This document shows positions 45,460 to 55,220 of a DNA stretch of 64,000 bases, in pieces (position 1 is the first letter of the stretch; every line of letters begins with the position of its first letter). This DNA comes from JBGSYJ01 sp041748075 (GTDB lineage Bacteria; Acidobacteriota; Thermoanaerobaculia; Gp7-AA8), in the NCBI GenBank assembly GCA_041748075.1, contig JBGTDX010000116.1:62001-126000 (forward strand), in the 5' to 3' direction. The translations under genes and the position numbers were made by a program. The notes beneath the pieces are model-generated. The model ran no database searches. It was not told where the DNA came from and saw nothing but the letters and a program-made list of their open reading frames with translations.

Positions 45460-46020
45460 GCGGTGGCCTTCCCTCTCCCCGCCGTTCGTGCTGACGGGAT
45501 CACTGCTTCTTTACGACCGGCATCGCCCGACCGCTGGCGCGAGGGCGCAAGCCGGCTGGCTGCTGCTCCTGTCTACGTTTGCCATCCTCACGCATCCGTT
45601 CCTCGACTGGCTGAACACCTACGGGATGCGTTGGCTGATGCCATTCGACGGAACCTGGTTCTACGGAGATTCGGTTTTCATCATGGATCCGTTTCTCCTT
45701 TCGATCCTCTGCATTGGGATGTCGTCGCAGAGGTGGGTCAGGTTTACCGCTACGGAGACTTTGACTGGCGCGACAGGCTACTGGTGATCGAGGATCATCG
45801 GATACCGCTCCCCGAGGACTCGCCGCTGTGGGATGCGGCACGGAGGGATCCCTCGGTGCAGGGGTATATGGACTGGGTCCGTTTTCCCTGGTACGAGGTA
45901 CGCCGTAATCCGGAAGGCACCTTCGTCCACATCATGGATGCCCGGCGAGCGAGACGGGTGACGAGCGGATTCGGCGGAGTGGCTGTCCGCGTCGAAGAAG
46001 CTGCTGCGGATCTGCCCTGA
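45460..46020 (+). pseudogene. Decayed metal-dependent hydrolase (YdjM/DUF457-like)
   Basis: Two frames match parts of one membrane-bound metal-dependent hydrolase. One (45488-45700) has SLLLYDRHRPTAGARAQAGW, LTHPFLDWLNTYGMRWLMPF and the GTWFYGDSVFIMDPFLL segment, with the HxxxDWLNTYG metal-binding motif. The other (from ~45700 to 46020) has PLHWDVVAEVGQVYRYGDFD and FPWYEVRRNPEGTFVHIMDA. They join out of frame near 45695, where the middle helices are missing; the N-terminus is also gone. The sequence is therefore a non-functional deletion product. Confidence 0.7.
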
Positions 46021-46089
46021 ATCGACCGGGCGGTCTCCACTGGCTCAGGTTCACTGGAAGCGAAGCGAAAGCTCCCGTCATCGAAGTTG

Positions 46090-48666
46090 TTATCGTGAGA
46101 GCCACGCGCGCAACTCCGGCTGGACCGTGGCCCGGAGGTTCGCGCAATGCGCGATCCGCTCGAAGGCCTGCGCCATCCTCGCTTCCGCCGAAGGCGTGCG
46201 ATGTCCTTCCCAGAACGCTCTGGCCCTCTCGAGCGCGGCGGTATCGCAGAAATTATCGGAAGCACCGAGGACTCCGCCGTGCATGCGTTCCGGAAGCTTT
46301 CTGGCGATTGTTTCCCAGTTCGCTTCGACGAAGTTCCATCCCGGCTCCCGGCCGGCGCGATTCGAAATGGCCGCTGCCATGAGTCTGCCTGCATCCTGGG
46401 TCCGGACCTCGGATGACAGCGCCATGTTCATCGTGCGACGAAGCAGTTCCGGCTCCTCGAATCTCGCGAGTGCGAGCAGAAAGAGGTTACGCTCTTCCGG
46501 AGTCGAAGCCTTTCGAAATGCATCGAGGTACCGGTCGTACAGCTGCTTGTCTCCATATGAGGCAGCGACCTCGATCATCCTGTTGCGAAGTGCCGGATCG
46601 AGAGACTCTCTGCCATCGAGATGACGCTGAACTCTTCGACGCGCTTCGCGGATGACGGCCTGGTCGCCAGCGGAGTAGGCCAGCGTGTAGAGCGCTTCGG
46701 CACGCAATGCCCGATACTCCGCCGGTTCCCCGGGCCTGATCTTCCATCCGAGCTCCCTTGCCATGGGTTGGAGATACGATCGCGCCCACCGCCGGAAAGA
46801 TTCGCGCTCAGAGGGAGCGACCATTTTTCCATCGAGATAGGTGATGTTGCCGAGGATATCCGCGACGATGACCAGTTCGCGTTCTTCCTGAACTTCATCA
46901 ATGAGGGAAAGGTAGCTGGCGATCGAGGCTTTGCCGCCCCGTACGAGGTTCCACTGATCACGGAGCAGCACCAATCGGTCAGAGGCAGCGAGCCGATTGA
47001 TTTCGCGGGACAGCCTCTGCAGATCCCCGTCAGAATGTCGCACGACGTAGTAGCCGAGACCGCCGCCGTTTGCGAATCGCACGTCGCTGCATCCGGGAAG
47101 CTCGAGCGTCTCGCTTCTGGTCGACAGCAGGTGACACTGCGGTTCTCCCGCGGGTGAGGTTAAGCAGATGGGGATCGTCCAGAGAAAATCGGAAGCGGGC
47201 GCTGTGTCGTCGAAGAGAAAGCGCTGCTGGGAAAGCGTGACGAGGGACGTCTCCCCACTGCATCGCGTCTCTACGCTCACGAGTGGCACCCCGGGCTGTT
47301 CGATGAAGCTTTGCAACATCGCGCGCACCGGTTTTCCCGATGCCTGTTCCATCGAATCAGAAAAATCGAAGAACGTCGCGTTGCTCCACGAGTGCTTGCG
47401 GAGGTAGTTGCTGATCGCGCGCCTCATCGCCTCGTCTCCAACAAAAGACTCGAGCATGCGCAGCACGGCGGCCGTCTTTCCGTAGGCAATGCCGTCGAAA
47501 AGCGCATCGATTTCGTCTGGTGTGGATGCCTGCTTTCTGATGGGACGGCTCGCGCGAAGCGCATCGAGTGCAATTGCGGAACCCGTTGCATCGACTTCCC
47601 TGATCGGGATGTTCCAGACCGGTTGCCACGCAGCGAGCGGTTTTGTCTGCATCCATCGAGCGAAACCTTCGTTGAGCCAGATGTCGTCCCACCACTGCAT
47701 CGTCACGAGGTTGCCGAACCACATGTGAGCAATCTCGTGGGCGATGATGCCGCCGACGGACCGCTTCTCCGCTTCGCTGGAGCTGGCCGGATCGATGAAG
47801 AGACGCGAATCACGGTAGATGACCGACCCGACATTCTCCATTGCGCCTGCACGGAAGTCTGCGACTCCAACCTGGTCGAGTTTCCCGAAAGGGTAGGGAA
47901 TCTGGTAGTAGTCCTCGAGATAGCTCAGGATGAACTTCGTTGCTTCCATTGAATAGCCGCCCAGGCGCAGCTGGTCCGGCGTTCCGCAGATTCGAAGCGG
48001 CACATTTCCGGATCGATCTTCATTGCAGGCAAAGTCCCCTACGGTGAGTGCCACGAGATAGGACGACATCCGCGGCGTTGTCGCAAAGCGAACCGTACGC
48101 TTGGACTCGCCCGGTCCCGGTTCGTCCGAGATGACCGCGCCGTTGGAAAGTGCCATGTCGCCCGCGTCCACGATTGCCGTGATCGCGAATGTCGCTTTCA
48201 TGGCCGGCTCGTCGAACGAGGGGAAAGCGCGTCTGGCGTCGGTAGCCTCCATTTGTGAGGTGGCGTACTTTCGGCCGTTGGCATTGCCGAGGTAGAAGCC
48301 CGCCAGATCGTCGTTGAGCAGGCCTGTGTAACGGATGTGAATCTCGCCCGGCCCGACCTCCAGAGGCTCCCCGACTCGCAGCCGTGCCCACTGATTACCG
48401 GGCTCCATGTGGATCGAGGCTTTCTGCGATCCTGTTCCCGTCGTGATCGTTGCTTCGTGGAACTCGATCTCGACGGCATGCAGGAAGACTTCGGTGACGG
48501 GCGCCTGAATCGACACCCGAATCCTTGCCTCGCCGGCGAAGTTGTCCTTGACGAAATCGGGTGCGAATGTCAGGTCGTAGTGGACTGGGAGCACCGTTCT
48601 CGGCAGGCGCTGGCCCCAGGCTGGGAGGGCAAGGAGGAGCAGGCAGGGGATCAGGATTCTTCGCAT
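46090..48666 (-). CDS. M1-family zinc aminopeptidase, exported
   Basis: 858 residues with a signal peptide (LIPCLLLLALPAWGQ). The catalytic domain holds the substrate-N-terminus motif GAMEN (274-278), HEIAHMWFGNL (HExxH, 310-314) and the third ligand Glu333 (WLNEGFARWMQ). N- and C-terminal domains are as in PepN/ERAP-type enzymes. It should remove N-terminal residues from peptides in the periplasm, fitting the other exported peptidases nearby. The ATG at 48666 sits before the signal; the frame extends 30 codons upstream. Confidence 0.92.
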   Translation of the reverse strand: MRRILIPCLLLLALPAWGQRLPRTVLPVHYDLTFAPDFVKDNFAGEARIRVSIQAPVTEVFLHAVEIEFHEATITTGTGSQKASIHMEPGNQWARLRVGEPLEVGPGEIHIRYTGLLNDDLAGFYLGNANGRKYATSQMEATDARRAFPSFDEPAMKATFAITAIVDAGDMALSNGAVISDEPGPGESKRTVRFATTPRMSSYLVALTVGDFACNEDRSGNVPLRICGTPDQLRLGGYSMEATKFILSYLEDYYQIPYPFGKLDQVGVADFRAGAMENVGSVIYRDSRLFIDPASSSEAEKRSVGGIIAHEIAHMWFGNLVTMQWWDDIWLNEGFARWMQTKPLAAWQPVWNIPIREVDATGSAIALDALRASRPIRKQASTPDEIDALFDGIAYGKTAAVLRMLESFVGDEAMRRAISNYLRKHSWSNATFFDFSDSMEQASGKPVRAMLQSFIEQPGVPLVSVETRCSGETSLVTLSQQRFLFDDTAPASDFLWTIPICLTSPAGEPQCHLLSTRSETLELPGCSDVRFANGGGLGYYVVRHSDGDLQRLSREINRLAASDRLVLLRDQWNLVRGGKASIASYLSLIDEVQEERELVIVADILGNITYLDGKMVAPSERESFRRWARSYLQPMARELGWKIRPGEPAEYRALRAEALYTLAYSAGDQAVIREARRRVQRHLDGRESLDPALRNRMIEVAASYGDKQLYDRYLDAFRKASTPEERNLFLLALARFEEPELLRRTMNMALSSEVRTQDAGRLMAAAISNRAGREPGWNFVEANWETIARKLPERMHGGVLGASDNFCDTAALERARAFWEGHRTPSAEARMAQAFERIAHCANLRATVQPELRAWLSR

Positions 48667-48858
48667 CCGGGCATTTTCTCCGATTCCGGGAAGAGGCAGC
48701 GCACAAAATTGCGCAGGAACAGGTTTCGTCGCGATTCGCCTGTTGCAGGCTGTCAACCGCCGCTACCCGGGCGCCGATGGGCCAGGCTCTGCGGTGCCCC
48801 AGCCGCCTTGACGGATTGAATGTCGGCCGATGCACGGATTATCGTAAGATCGCTGCCA

Positions 48859-50376
48859 ATGAAGAAAATCGCCTTCCCGGACGCGCTCGTTCTGATCTTT
48901 CTCATGATCGTCGTCGCGCAGCTCGCGACTTATCTGCTTCCTTCCGGCGAGTACGAGCGGGAACTGTCCCCCACGTCCGCTGCGACCGCGGAAACAGTGA
49001 CGCTTCCGCCGGGCGAAACGTTGATGCTCGAGGATGGGCGGAGCCTTCCGATCGAGGGACCGGCGAGCATCGTCCTGCCGGCAGGAACAACGCGTCAGAC
49101 CGCGGGGCGCCTGGTCAAGGATGGCACGTATCATCGCGTCGATGCCGAGCCGCTGCCATGGCACGCATCGTTGACGAAGCTGCCGGTCGGACTCGCCCGG
49201 GCGGCCGACATCATCTTCTTCGTGTTGATCGTAGGAGGTGTGATCGCGGTGATCCGCGCCACCGGAGCGATCGATGCGTTGATCGGCGCGGCGATAAACC
49301 GGCTCGGAGGCTCTCCAATGCTTCTGACGGGGGGTATGGTCACGCTCTTCGCGGTTGGCTCGTCCACGATCGGGATGGCGGAAGAATACATGCCGTTCAT
49401 TCCGATACTCGTCGCGATGTGTCTGGCGCTCCGCATGGACGCAATCGTCGCGCTTGCGATCGTTTACGTCGGTGCAGGGATCGGATACGGGGCGGCGGCG
49501 CTCAACCCTTTCACCGTCATGATCGCGAAAGACATCGCAGGCCAGCCGCCCTCAGTCTGGTTCTGGCAGCGGTGGATCCTGCTCGTCGTGCTCGTGGTGA
49601 TCGGCGTGCATCACATACTCCGCTATGCGCGCCGCATTCAGGCAGATCCCTCGAAGAGTCTGGTCCTCGACGTCGATTACACGCAGGGATTCACGATGCC
49701 TGAGAATGTGACGCTTACTGGAAAGCGGATCGCAATTCTCGTAGCGTTTGCGGCGATGATCGGTCTCTTTGTCTGGGGAGTCGATCGATACGAATGGTAT
49801 CTGACAGAGCTCGCTGCGCTTTTCATGGGCATGGCGCTCTTTGCGGCAATCGTCGGCGGGCTGGGGCCGAATCTCGTCGGACGCAAGTTTCTCGAAGGAG
49901 CGGCTGAGTTGAGCGGAACCGCGATCCTGATCGGCTTTGCCCGAACGATCGAAGTCATCCTGTCGGACGCGCAGGTCATCGATACCGTCATCCACGGCAT
50001 CGCATCCGTGCTGAGAAGCGCTGAAGGACTTGGTGCGATGGCTCCCGTCATTTCGGCGTGGGGAATGCTGCTGGTGCAGAGCTTCACGAATCTTCTCATC
50101 CCATCCGGAAGTGGGCAGGCCTACGTCACCATGCCGATCATGGCGCCTCTGGCCGACCTCACGAGGATCGGCCGTGAGACTGCGATCCTTGCGTATCAGT
50201 TCGGAGACGGCTTCACGAACATGATCGTTCCGACCAATCCACTGCTCATGGGCATGCTGGCTCTCGGGCGCATTCCATTCCAACGGTGGCTTCGGTTCAT
50301 CCTTCCACTCATCGGAAAGATCTACGTCGTGCTGTTTCTGGTGCTCGCGTACGCCGCAACGGTGAAGCTGCAGTAG
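48859..50376 (+). CDS. YfcC-family carrier
   Basis: 505 residues with about twelve helices: starts KKIAFPDALVLIFLMIVVAQ with LATYLLPSGEYER, a YfcC/DcuC-family hallmark, and later QSFTNLLIPSGSGQAYVTMP and FGDGFTNMIVPTNPLLMGML, which are the duplicated ion-transporter motifs. The family includes C4-dicarboxylate, arginine/ornithine and other amino-acid carriers; the substrate is unknown. A ~90-residue soluble loop (residues ~28-110) follows the first helix. Start is the ATG at 48859; divergent from the M1 peptidase by ~190 bases. Confidence 0.87.
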   Translation: MKKIAFPDALVLIFLMIVVAQLATYLLPSGEYERELSPTSAATAETVTLPPGETLMLEDGRSLPIEGPASIVLPAGTTRQTAGRLVKDGTYHRVDAEPLPWHASLTKLPVGLARAADIIFFVLIVGGVIAVIRATGAIDALIGAAINRLGGSPMLLTGGMVTLFAVGSSTIGMAEEYMPFIPILVAMCLALRMDAIVALAIVYVGAGIGYGAAALNPFTVMIAKDIAGQPPSVWFWQRWILLVVLVVIGVHHILRYARRIQADPSKSLVLDVDYTQGFTMPENVTLTGKRIAILVAFAAMIGLFVWGVDRYEWYLTELAALFMGMALFAAIVGGLGPNLVGRKFLEGAAELSGTAILIGFARTIEVILSDAQVIDTVIHGIASVLRSAEGLGAMAPVISAWGMLLVQSFTNLLIPSGSGQAYVTMPIMAPLADLTRIGRETAILAYQFGDGFTNMIVPTNPLLMGMLALGRIPFQRWLRFILPLIGKIYVVLFLVLAYAATVKLQ

Positions 50377-50391
50377 CTCGGGATGACGCAC

Positions 50392-51015
50392 TCAGCCGCC
50401 CCAGAGCTCCTTGAGCCGCGCGTCGCGGCCGCATCCCGAGCGATAGAACCGGTACCGAACGGGATTTTTCTGGTAGTAGTTCTGGTGGTACTCCTCCGCG
50501 ATGTAGAACTCCTGGGCGGGCTCGACTTCGGTGTATACCGTCTGCCCCAGGCTCGCGGCGATGTCCGCTTTCGTCTTTTCCGCCAGGCGGCGCTGATCCT
50601 CGTCGTGGTAGAAAATCGCTGAACGGTACTGGTCTCCGACATCGCAGAACTGGCGATCGGCGACGGTCGGATCGATGTTCCGCCAGAAAACGTCGAGCAA
50701 CTGCGCAAATGAGATTTTCTCCGGATCATAGAGCACCTGAACGACCTCGACGTGCCCCGTCCCTCCCGCGGAAACCTGCTCGTACGTAGGATTGTCCCGG
50801 TCGCCTCCGGTATACCCGGAGGTCGTGGCGACCACCCCGTCGAGCTTGTCGAAAGGCGGCTCCATGCACCAGAAGCAGCCGCCGCCGAAGGTAGCGCGCT
50901 CGAGACCGGGCTGCACGGTTGCCGGATCGACGGTCGGAGCCATCTGCACGCGGTCGCCGCACGCGAACAGAAGCAGGACGAAGAGAAAAGCGGGTACGGG
51001 TCGCGATGTTTTCAT
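50392..51015 (-). CDS. msrA: Peptide methionine sulfoxide reductase A, lipoprotein
   Basis: 207 residues. A lipoprotein leader (LLLFACG) precedes the MsrA domain: ATFGGGCFWCMEPPFDKLDG with the catalytic GCFWC cysteine, GYTGGDRDNPTYEQVSAG and RSAIFYHDEDQRRLAE. It repairs oxidised methionine in exported or periplasmic proteins. Its stop is 15 bases from the stop of the YfcC gene on the other strand. Confidence 0.94.
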   Translation of the reverse strand: MKTSRPVPAFLFVLLLFACGDRVQMAPTVDPATVQPGLERATFGGGCFWCMEPPFDKLDGVVATTSGYTGGDRDNPTYEQVSAGGTGHVEVVQVLYDPEKISFAQLLDVFWRNIDPTVADRQFCDVGDQYRSAIFYHDEDQRRLAEKTKADIAASLGQTVYTEVEPAQEFYIAEEYHQNYYQKNPVRYRFYRSGCGRDARLKELWGG

Positions 51016-51069
51016 GAATTCCCTCCTCTCTTTACGGATCTCGGAGCGGTGATGGTTTGATAGTCAAAA

Positions 51070-52146
51070 CTACGGCATGCGATACGCGAAAGCGTTGATG
51101 TGCATGCCGGCGCCGACGGATGCAAATATTGCGGCGTCCCCGCTCTCGATCTGCTGATTGTCGAGCTTTCCCTTCACCACCAGGTCGAACAGAGTGGGCA
51201 GCGTTGCCACGGAGCTGTTCCCCAGCCAGGAGATCGTCATCGGCATCACGCCCGCTGGTATCTCGGCACCGTAGAGGGTGTAGAGCGCCGAGAGGATCGC
51301 TTCGTCCATCTTTTCGTTCGCCTGGTGAAGGAAAATTTTCTTCACGTGGCTCAGGCACAGGCCCGCTTTGTCGAGGCATTCTTTGATTGCTCCGGCAACA
51401 GTCTGGAGGGCGTACCTGTAAAGCTTTCGTCCTTCCATCTTCAGGAACAGGTCGTCTCCGATCGCGGATGCATTGTACGAGGGGCCCATGTTCAACATAC
51501 GGGAGTGCTCGATTGTGTCGGATCGAACGGCATGAGAAAGGATTCCGATCGGTTCCGCGGTCGCGATTCCTTCGAGAATCGCTGCGCCCCCCCCATCGGC
51601 GTAGATCAGGCTGTCGCGGTCATGCGGGTCGGAAACCCGGGAGAGCGTCTCCGCTCCGATGACCAGAGCTCGTTTGATGTCACCGGAGCGCACCATGTAG
51701 TCGGCCGTGATCATCCCCTGAAGCCAGCCCGGACATCCGAAGACCAGGTCGTACGCGACTGCGCGCGGATTGCCGATGCCCAGGTTGTACTTCACCCGCG
51801 CAGCGAGTGCGGGAACCATGTCGGATCTCCGTGTGCTGGACCGAACGTCGCCGAAGTTGTGAGCAACGATCAGATAGTCGATGGACTCACGATCGATACC
51901 GCTCGACTCGAGGGCGTCCTCAGCCGCCCTGGTGGCGATGTCGGAGGTGACGAGATCGTCGCTGACGTAGCGACGCTCGCGTATTCCGGTAATGGCTTCG
52001 AATTGACGGAGTACCTCGGCTGCAGACTTCTCGATGCGCTTTCCTTCAGCGTCGAAGAATTCGTGCTGGAGGAAGTGCTCATTGGGGACGCTGACAGTGG
52101 GAATGTAGCTTCCCGTCGCGACGATCACTGTCCGGATCGGGTCCAT
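51070..52146 (-). CDS. FabH-like 3-oxoacyl-ACP synthase III-family protein
   Basis: 358 residues, thiolase fold. Catalytic Cys138 in YDLVFGCPGWLQG, His in FLHQANEKM and Asn in WLGNSSVAT form the Cys-His-Asn triad of FabH-type enzymes. Longer than housekeeping FabH (~320 residues), with an N-terminal segment (HEFFDAEGKRIEKSAAEV) of the kind in acyl-chain-condensing relatives. It could prime fatty-acid or secondary-lipid synthesis. I use the ATG at 52146 (AGGATGCCAGCG upstream); a frame extending to 52299 lacks family sequence. Confidence 0.85.
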   Translation of the reverse strand: MDPIRTVIVATGSYIPTVSVPNEHFLQHEFFDAEGKRIEKSAAEVLRQFEAITGIRERRYVSDDLVTSDIATRAAEDALESSGIDRESIDYLIVAHNFGDVRSSTRRSDMVPALAARVKYNLGIGNPRAVAYDLVFGCPGWLQGMITADYMVRSGDIKRALVIGAETLSRVSDPHDRDSLIYADGGGAAILEGIATAEPIGILSHAVRSDTIEHSRMLNMGPSYNASAIGDDLFLKMEGRKLYRYALQTVAGAIKECLDKAGLCLSHVKKIFLHQANEKMDEAILSALYTLYGAEIPAGVMPMTISWLGNSSVATLPTLFDLVVKGKLDNQQIESGDAAIFASVGAGMHINAFAYRMP

Positions 52147-52266
52147 CGCTGGCATCCTAATGAAGGAAGCCTTGCGCGGCAAGTGTATTGCCTGCGACGT
52201 CGAGTGAGACGGACCTCGCCAGCAGACGGGTGAATGAAAGGATGAAATTTGCGGTTGCGGCAAACG

Positions 52267-52752
52267 ATGCGTGATCTGGTGACTGCCGGAAGGTTCCATG
52301 TGTTACAGGAGGCCGAGAATGCGCGAGCGGTGCTTCAGGCCGAGGGAATTGATTCAGTTCTTACGAACGAGAGCCTGCTTCGCAGTGACTGGGTGAATCC
52401 GGAATCTGCCGGAGGCATCAGAGTCGAAGTGCGCGATTCCGATGCCGAGCGTGCCAGAGAGGTTCTCCAGACCGTGGCCGACGGATTCGATCTCGGAGAG
52501 ATCGCTACGCTGGATGCCGAGCTCGAGCCTGCAGTTCCGGTTGCGGCCTGCGTCGAATGCGGCTCGATCGACTTCCATCCGATACCGAAGCTTCGGATCT
52601 TTCTGCTGGTGGCGGTGATTCTGGGAGGGATGGCGATCATTGGGGAACGTAATTTCTGGCCGTTGCTCGCGCTGATTCTGCTCGGATTCGCCATCATTTT
52701 TCTGTTCGTGGAGAACTGGCGTTGCCGTGACTGCGGTGCGCAATGGAGCTGA
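52267..52752 (+). CDS. DUF2007-domain protein with membrane helices
   Basis: 161 residues. Residues ~10-75 are a DUF2007-like ACT/ferredoxin-like domain (LQEAENARAVLQAEGI; IRVEVRDSDAERAREVL), then a CVEC, two hydrophobic segments (residues ~112-150) and a final CRDC pair. The two Cys pairs may bind zinc. The role is unknown; the DUF2007 fold is thought to bind small ligands or signals. Divergent from the FabH-like gene. Confidence 0.72.
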   Translation: MRDLVTAGRFHVLQEAENARAVLQAEGIDSVLTNESLLRSDWVNPESAGGIRVEVRDSDAERAREVLQTVADGFDLGEIATLDAELEPAVPVAACVECGSIDFHPIPKLRIFLLVAVILGGMAIIGERNFWPLLALILLGFAIIFLFVENWRCRDCGAQWS

Positions 52753-52772
52753 TCACGCGGAAGCGTACCGAT

Positions 52773-52860
52773 GTGTCATCCTGAGCGAAGCGAGGGATCC
52801 CCTTTCTTGACGCGATACGGCAAGTCTTCACGGGATCCTTCGCTTCGCTCAGGATGACAC
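52773..52860. repeat. Palindromic repeat TGTCATCCTGAGC...GCTCAGGATGACA
   Basis: TGTCATCCTGAGCGAAGCGAGGGATCC and its near-complement GGATCCTTCGCTTCGCTCAGGATGACAC around a ~32-base centre; the same family as 17546-17738, 23971-24058 and 55019-55220. It lies between the DUF2007 gene end and the M28 peptidase gene end (convergent). Confidence 0.8.
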
Positions 52861-52898
52861 CGTCGCCGGTCGTAAGAGCGGGGGGAGCTCGGGCGATC

Positions 52899-54932
52899 CT
52901 ACAATGTGTCCTGATGCCGTGGCAGGATCACTTTGATCGACTCGAGCGCCTGGAGGTACTGCTCGACGTCGGCCAGCGTCACGGGACCGTAGATGGCGGA
53001 GAGTGCATCTCGGATTTCGCTGGTTCTTCTTCTGCCATCGACCAGATTCAAGGCTTCATACGCGTAGTCCGCCCCAGACCCGCGCAGACCTTTGTGATTG
53101 AGCAGACGGAGGGCCGCAGTTTTGTCCTTTCCGAAGTGTGCTTCGAGATAGTCATAACCGAACACGGTCATCGGCCCTTTCAGTGAAGGGTTCCTGCGAT
53201 AGACCCGTCCTGTAGGCGCAGGCGGCGCTGGCTGCCGTCCCCCGGAAAGCGTGCCGAGGCCGTCGTAGAACGGCCAGATCTCGACGGCGAGATCCTGCGG
53301 AACGCGGAAGAAACGGGACATTGATTCCGCGAGGGCTCGCTCGTGCCAGAGATGGAAGCGCGTCCGGGTTACAGCCTCCTGTGGAATCAGGCCGCGTCTC
53401 TCGTTCAGCATCGCCGCCGTCCGGGCGAGCGATCTCGATTTGACCACGTCCCAGATCGCGCGCGCATCGGACTCGGTTACGTTTGCGAGAAACCAGCCGC
53501 TCGCCGCTGCGATGAATGCGGAGCGTTTCAGCTTCGTGGAGTCGATGTTCGCCGGTGTATCGTGGCTCGTGTGAATGTAGCGGTCGGGCCAGTCGTTGAG
53601 ATAAATCACCGGAATGCCGAACGAGCTGTCGGCGAAGATCTGATGATCGCTTCCGAGGGTAAGCGGTACGAGCTCGGCCTGTAATGCTTCCTTGCCACCG
53701 CGCGGTGCGACGAGTGGCCATTTCGCTTCACCTTTCATCGCATAAGCGGCAGTCTGTGCGTTCACGAAGGCTCCGATCTCTTCCGCGATGTCGTTGATGA
53801 ACGACGGCTGGCTGGCCGGCCCCCGCGTAACATGAAAGATGGCTTTGGTTTCAGGACCCCCTCCCACCATGTCGAGATGGATGGCCGACTTGATGTTCCG
53901 TGTCATCTCCGGTCGTGCCTGGAGGAGAGCGAGCGTTCCCTCGATCTCGGCCGGCCAGATGAAACGGATCGTCCTGCGCGGCAGAGGAAGACTCTTTGCA
54001 CGGATGAGCGTCGAGTAGGTTCTCGCTATCTCCAGGATGGCCGCGCATCCGCTCGCGTTGTCGTTCGCCCCGGGGCTCGGATGGTCGAGATGGCAGCTGA
54101 AGACGATTTCCTGCTTCGAGAGGAGAGGGTCGTTGCCCGGTATGGTTCCCGTCGCGATCTCATAGAATCCCGCCTGTCTGCCTGCCCGCACGACGGCATG
54201 CATGACGATGCGCTCTCCGTCCGCCAGACGCTTCTGAAAGGACCGGGCCTCACGGGGCGAGACCATGAATGCGAATGCGCGGGGCGCAAATGTTTCCAGA
54301 TGCCCCCAGCGGATCAGGTCTTCGTTCTCACCCCACCATGCCGTCCGCTGGTTCTGTGCGTAGCTGATGATTCCGGCAGCTCCGAAACGCTCGATGGCCA
54401 GCGGAGCAGCCGCGCCCGGCTGCGACGAGACCAGAACCAGTTTCCCCTTTACCTGCTTTTCCTCGTAGTCCGCCGCGGTGAGACCGGTTCCGACGTCGAC
54501 CAACTCGGCCTTCACATCAGCGCTCGCGCTGTCCTGCGCGAGTCTTATAGGAGCCTCGGACCATGCTGCGATGCGCAGACGGGGCTGGCCTGACGCAGCG
54601 AGCTCCCAGAGCTCTGCATGCTCGGCGTTCCACGCCGGGCGGGATCGCTGTGTTCCATAGAAGACCGTTCCGTCAGCAGCAAGGCGTACTACGTCGACAT
54701 CCGACAATCCTGCTTCGTTCAATCCCGCGACGATGTGTTCTGTCGCCGCAGTGAATCCGCGCGAGCCCCTCATTCTGTGATGTCGCGCCAGATCCTCGAT
54801 CGTCTTCAGCGCGGTTTCTCCTGAGATCTCGCCTGCGAGAGCCGTCACGTGAGCCTCGCGCAGGAATGGCATTGCGTCTCCCGCGGCGATCGGAGCACAG
54901 AGGAAAAACGCGACAAGAGCAGTCATTCGCAT
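52899..54932 (-). CDS. M28-family zinc peptidase, exported
   Basis: 677 residues with a signal peptide (ALVAFFLCAPIAAGDA). A protease-associated-like insert precedes the M28 catalytic domain: FSCHLDHPSPGANDNASGCA (His-x-Asp metal ligand and DNASG), PAEIEGT (catalytic/ligand Glu), HLDMVGG (Asp), SDHQIF and HTSHDTPAN (His). Likely a bacterial aminopeptidase. The C-terminal ~150 residues are an additional helical domain. It contributes to the exported peptidase set of this region. Confidence 0.88.
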   Translation of the reverse strand: MRMTALVAFFLCAPIAAGDAMPFLREAHVTALAGEISGETALKTIEDLARHHRMRGSRGFTAATEHIVAGLNEAGLSDVDVVRLAADGTVFYGTQRSRPAWNAEHAELWELAASGQPRLRIAAWSEAPIRLAQDSASADVKAELVDVGTGLTAADYEEKQVKGKLVLVSSQPGAAAPLAIERFGAAGIISYAQNQRTAWWGENEDLIRWGHLETFAPRAFAFMVSPREARSFQKRLADGERIVMHAVVRAGRQAGFYEIATGTIPGNDPLLSKQEIVFSCHLDHPSPGANDNASGCAAILEIARTYSTLIRAKSLPLPRRTIRFIWPAEIEGTLALLQARPEMTRNIKSAIHLDMVGGGPETKAIFHVTRGPASQPSFINDIAEEIGAFVNAQTAAYAMKGEAKWPLVAPRGGKEALQAELVPLTLGSDHQIFADSSFGIPVIYLNDWPDRYIHTSHDTPANIDSTKLKRSAFIAAASGWFLANVTESDARAIWDVVKSRSLARTAAMLNERRGLIPQEAVTRTRFHLWHERALAESMSRFFRVPQDLAVEIWPFYDGLGTLSGGRQPAPPAPTGRVYRRNPSLKGPMTVFGYDYLEAHFGKDKTAALRLLNHKGLRGSGADYAYEALNLVDGRRRTSEIRDALSAIYGPVTLADVEQYLQALESIKVILPRHQDTL

Positions 54933-55018
54933 GAGGCGGCCTCGGTCAGGAAGTAGTGGCTCAGTGTAGCTCAGCAGGCCTCGCTTGCAAGGAAGACTGC
55001 CGACGCGCCGCAGTGATG

Positions 55019-55220
55019 TGTCATCCCGAGCTACCTAACGGCGCTGGGCGCCGGTGAAGGGGTGATGAACCACCGTGTCATGCTGAGCGAGGCCACGTCA
55101 TCCTGAGCGAAGCGAAGGATCTCTGCTTGGGATGCTCGATCTTCTTCAGGAGATCCTTCGCTTCGCTCAGGATGACGTGTTTCTACATCCCTCCCGGTTC
55201 GGAGAGGTTCATTAGAAGCG
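55019..55220 (-). repeat. ~202-bp composite palindromic element, copy B (inverted)
   Basis: Read on the minus strand it starts CGCTTCTAATGAACCTC, continues AACACGTCATCCTGAGCG and AGATCCTTCGCTTCGCTCAG, then GGTGGTTCATCACCCCTTCA and ends GGGATGACA, matching copy A at 17546-17738 part by part. A further broken copy of the inner palindrome follows at 55264-55293. The gap to the next gene holds no other gene. Confidence 0.8.
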
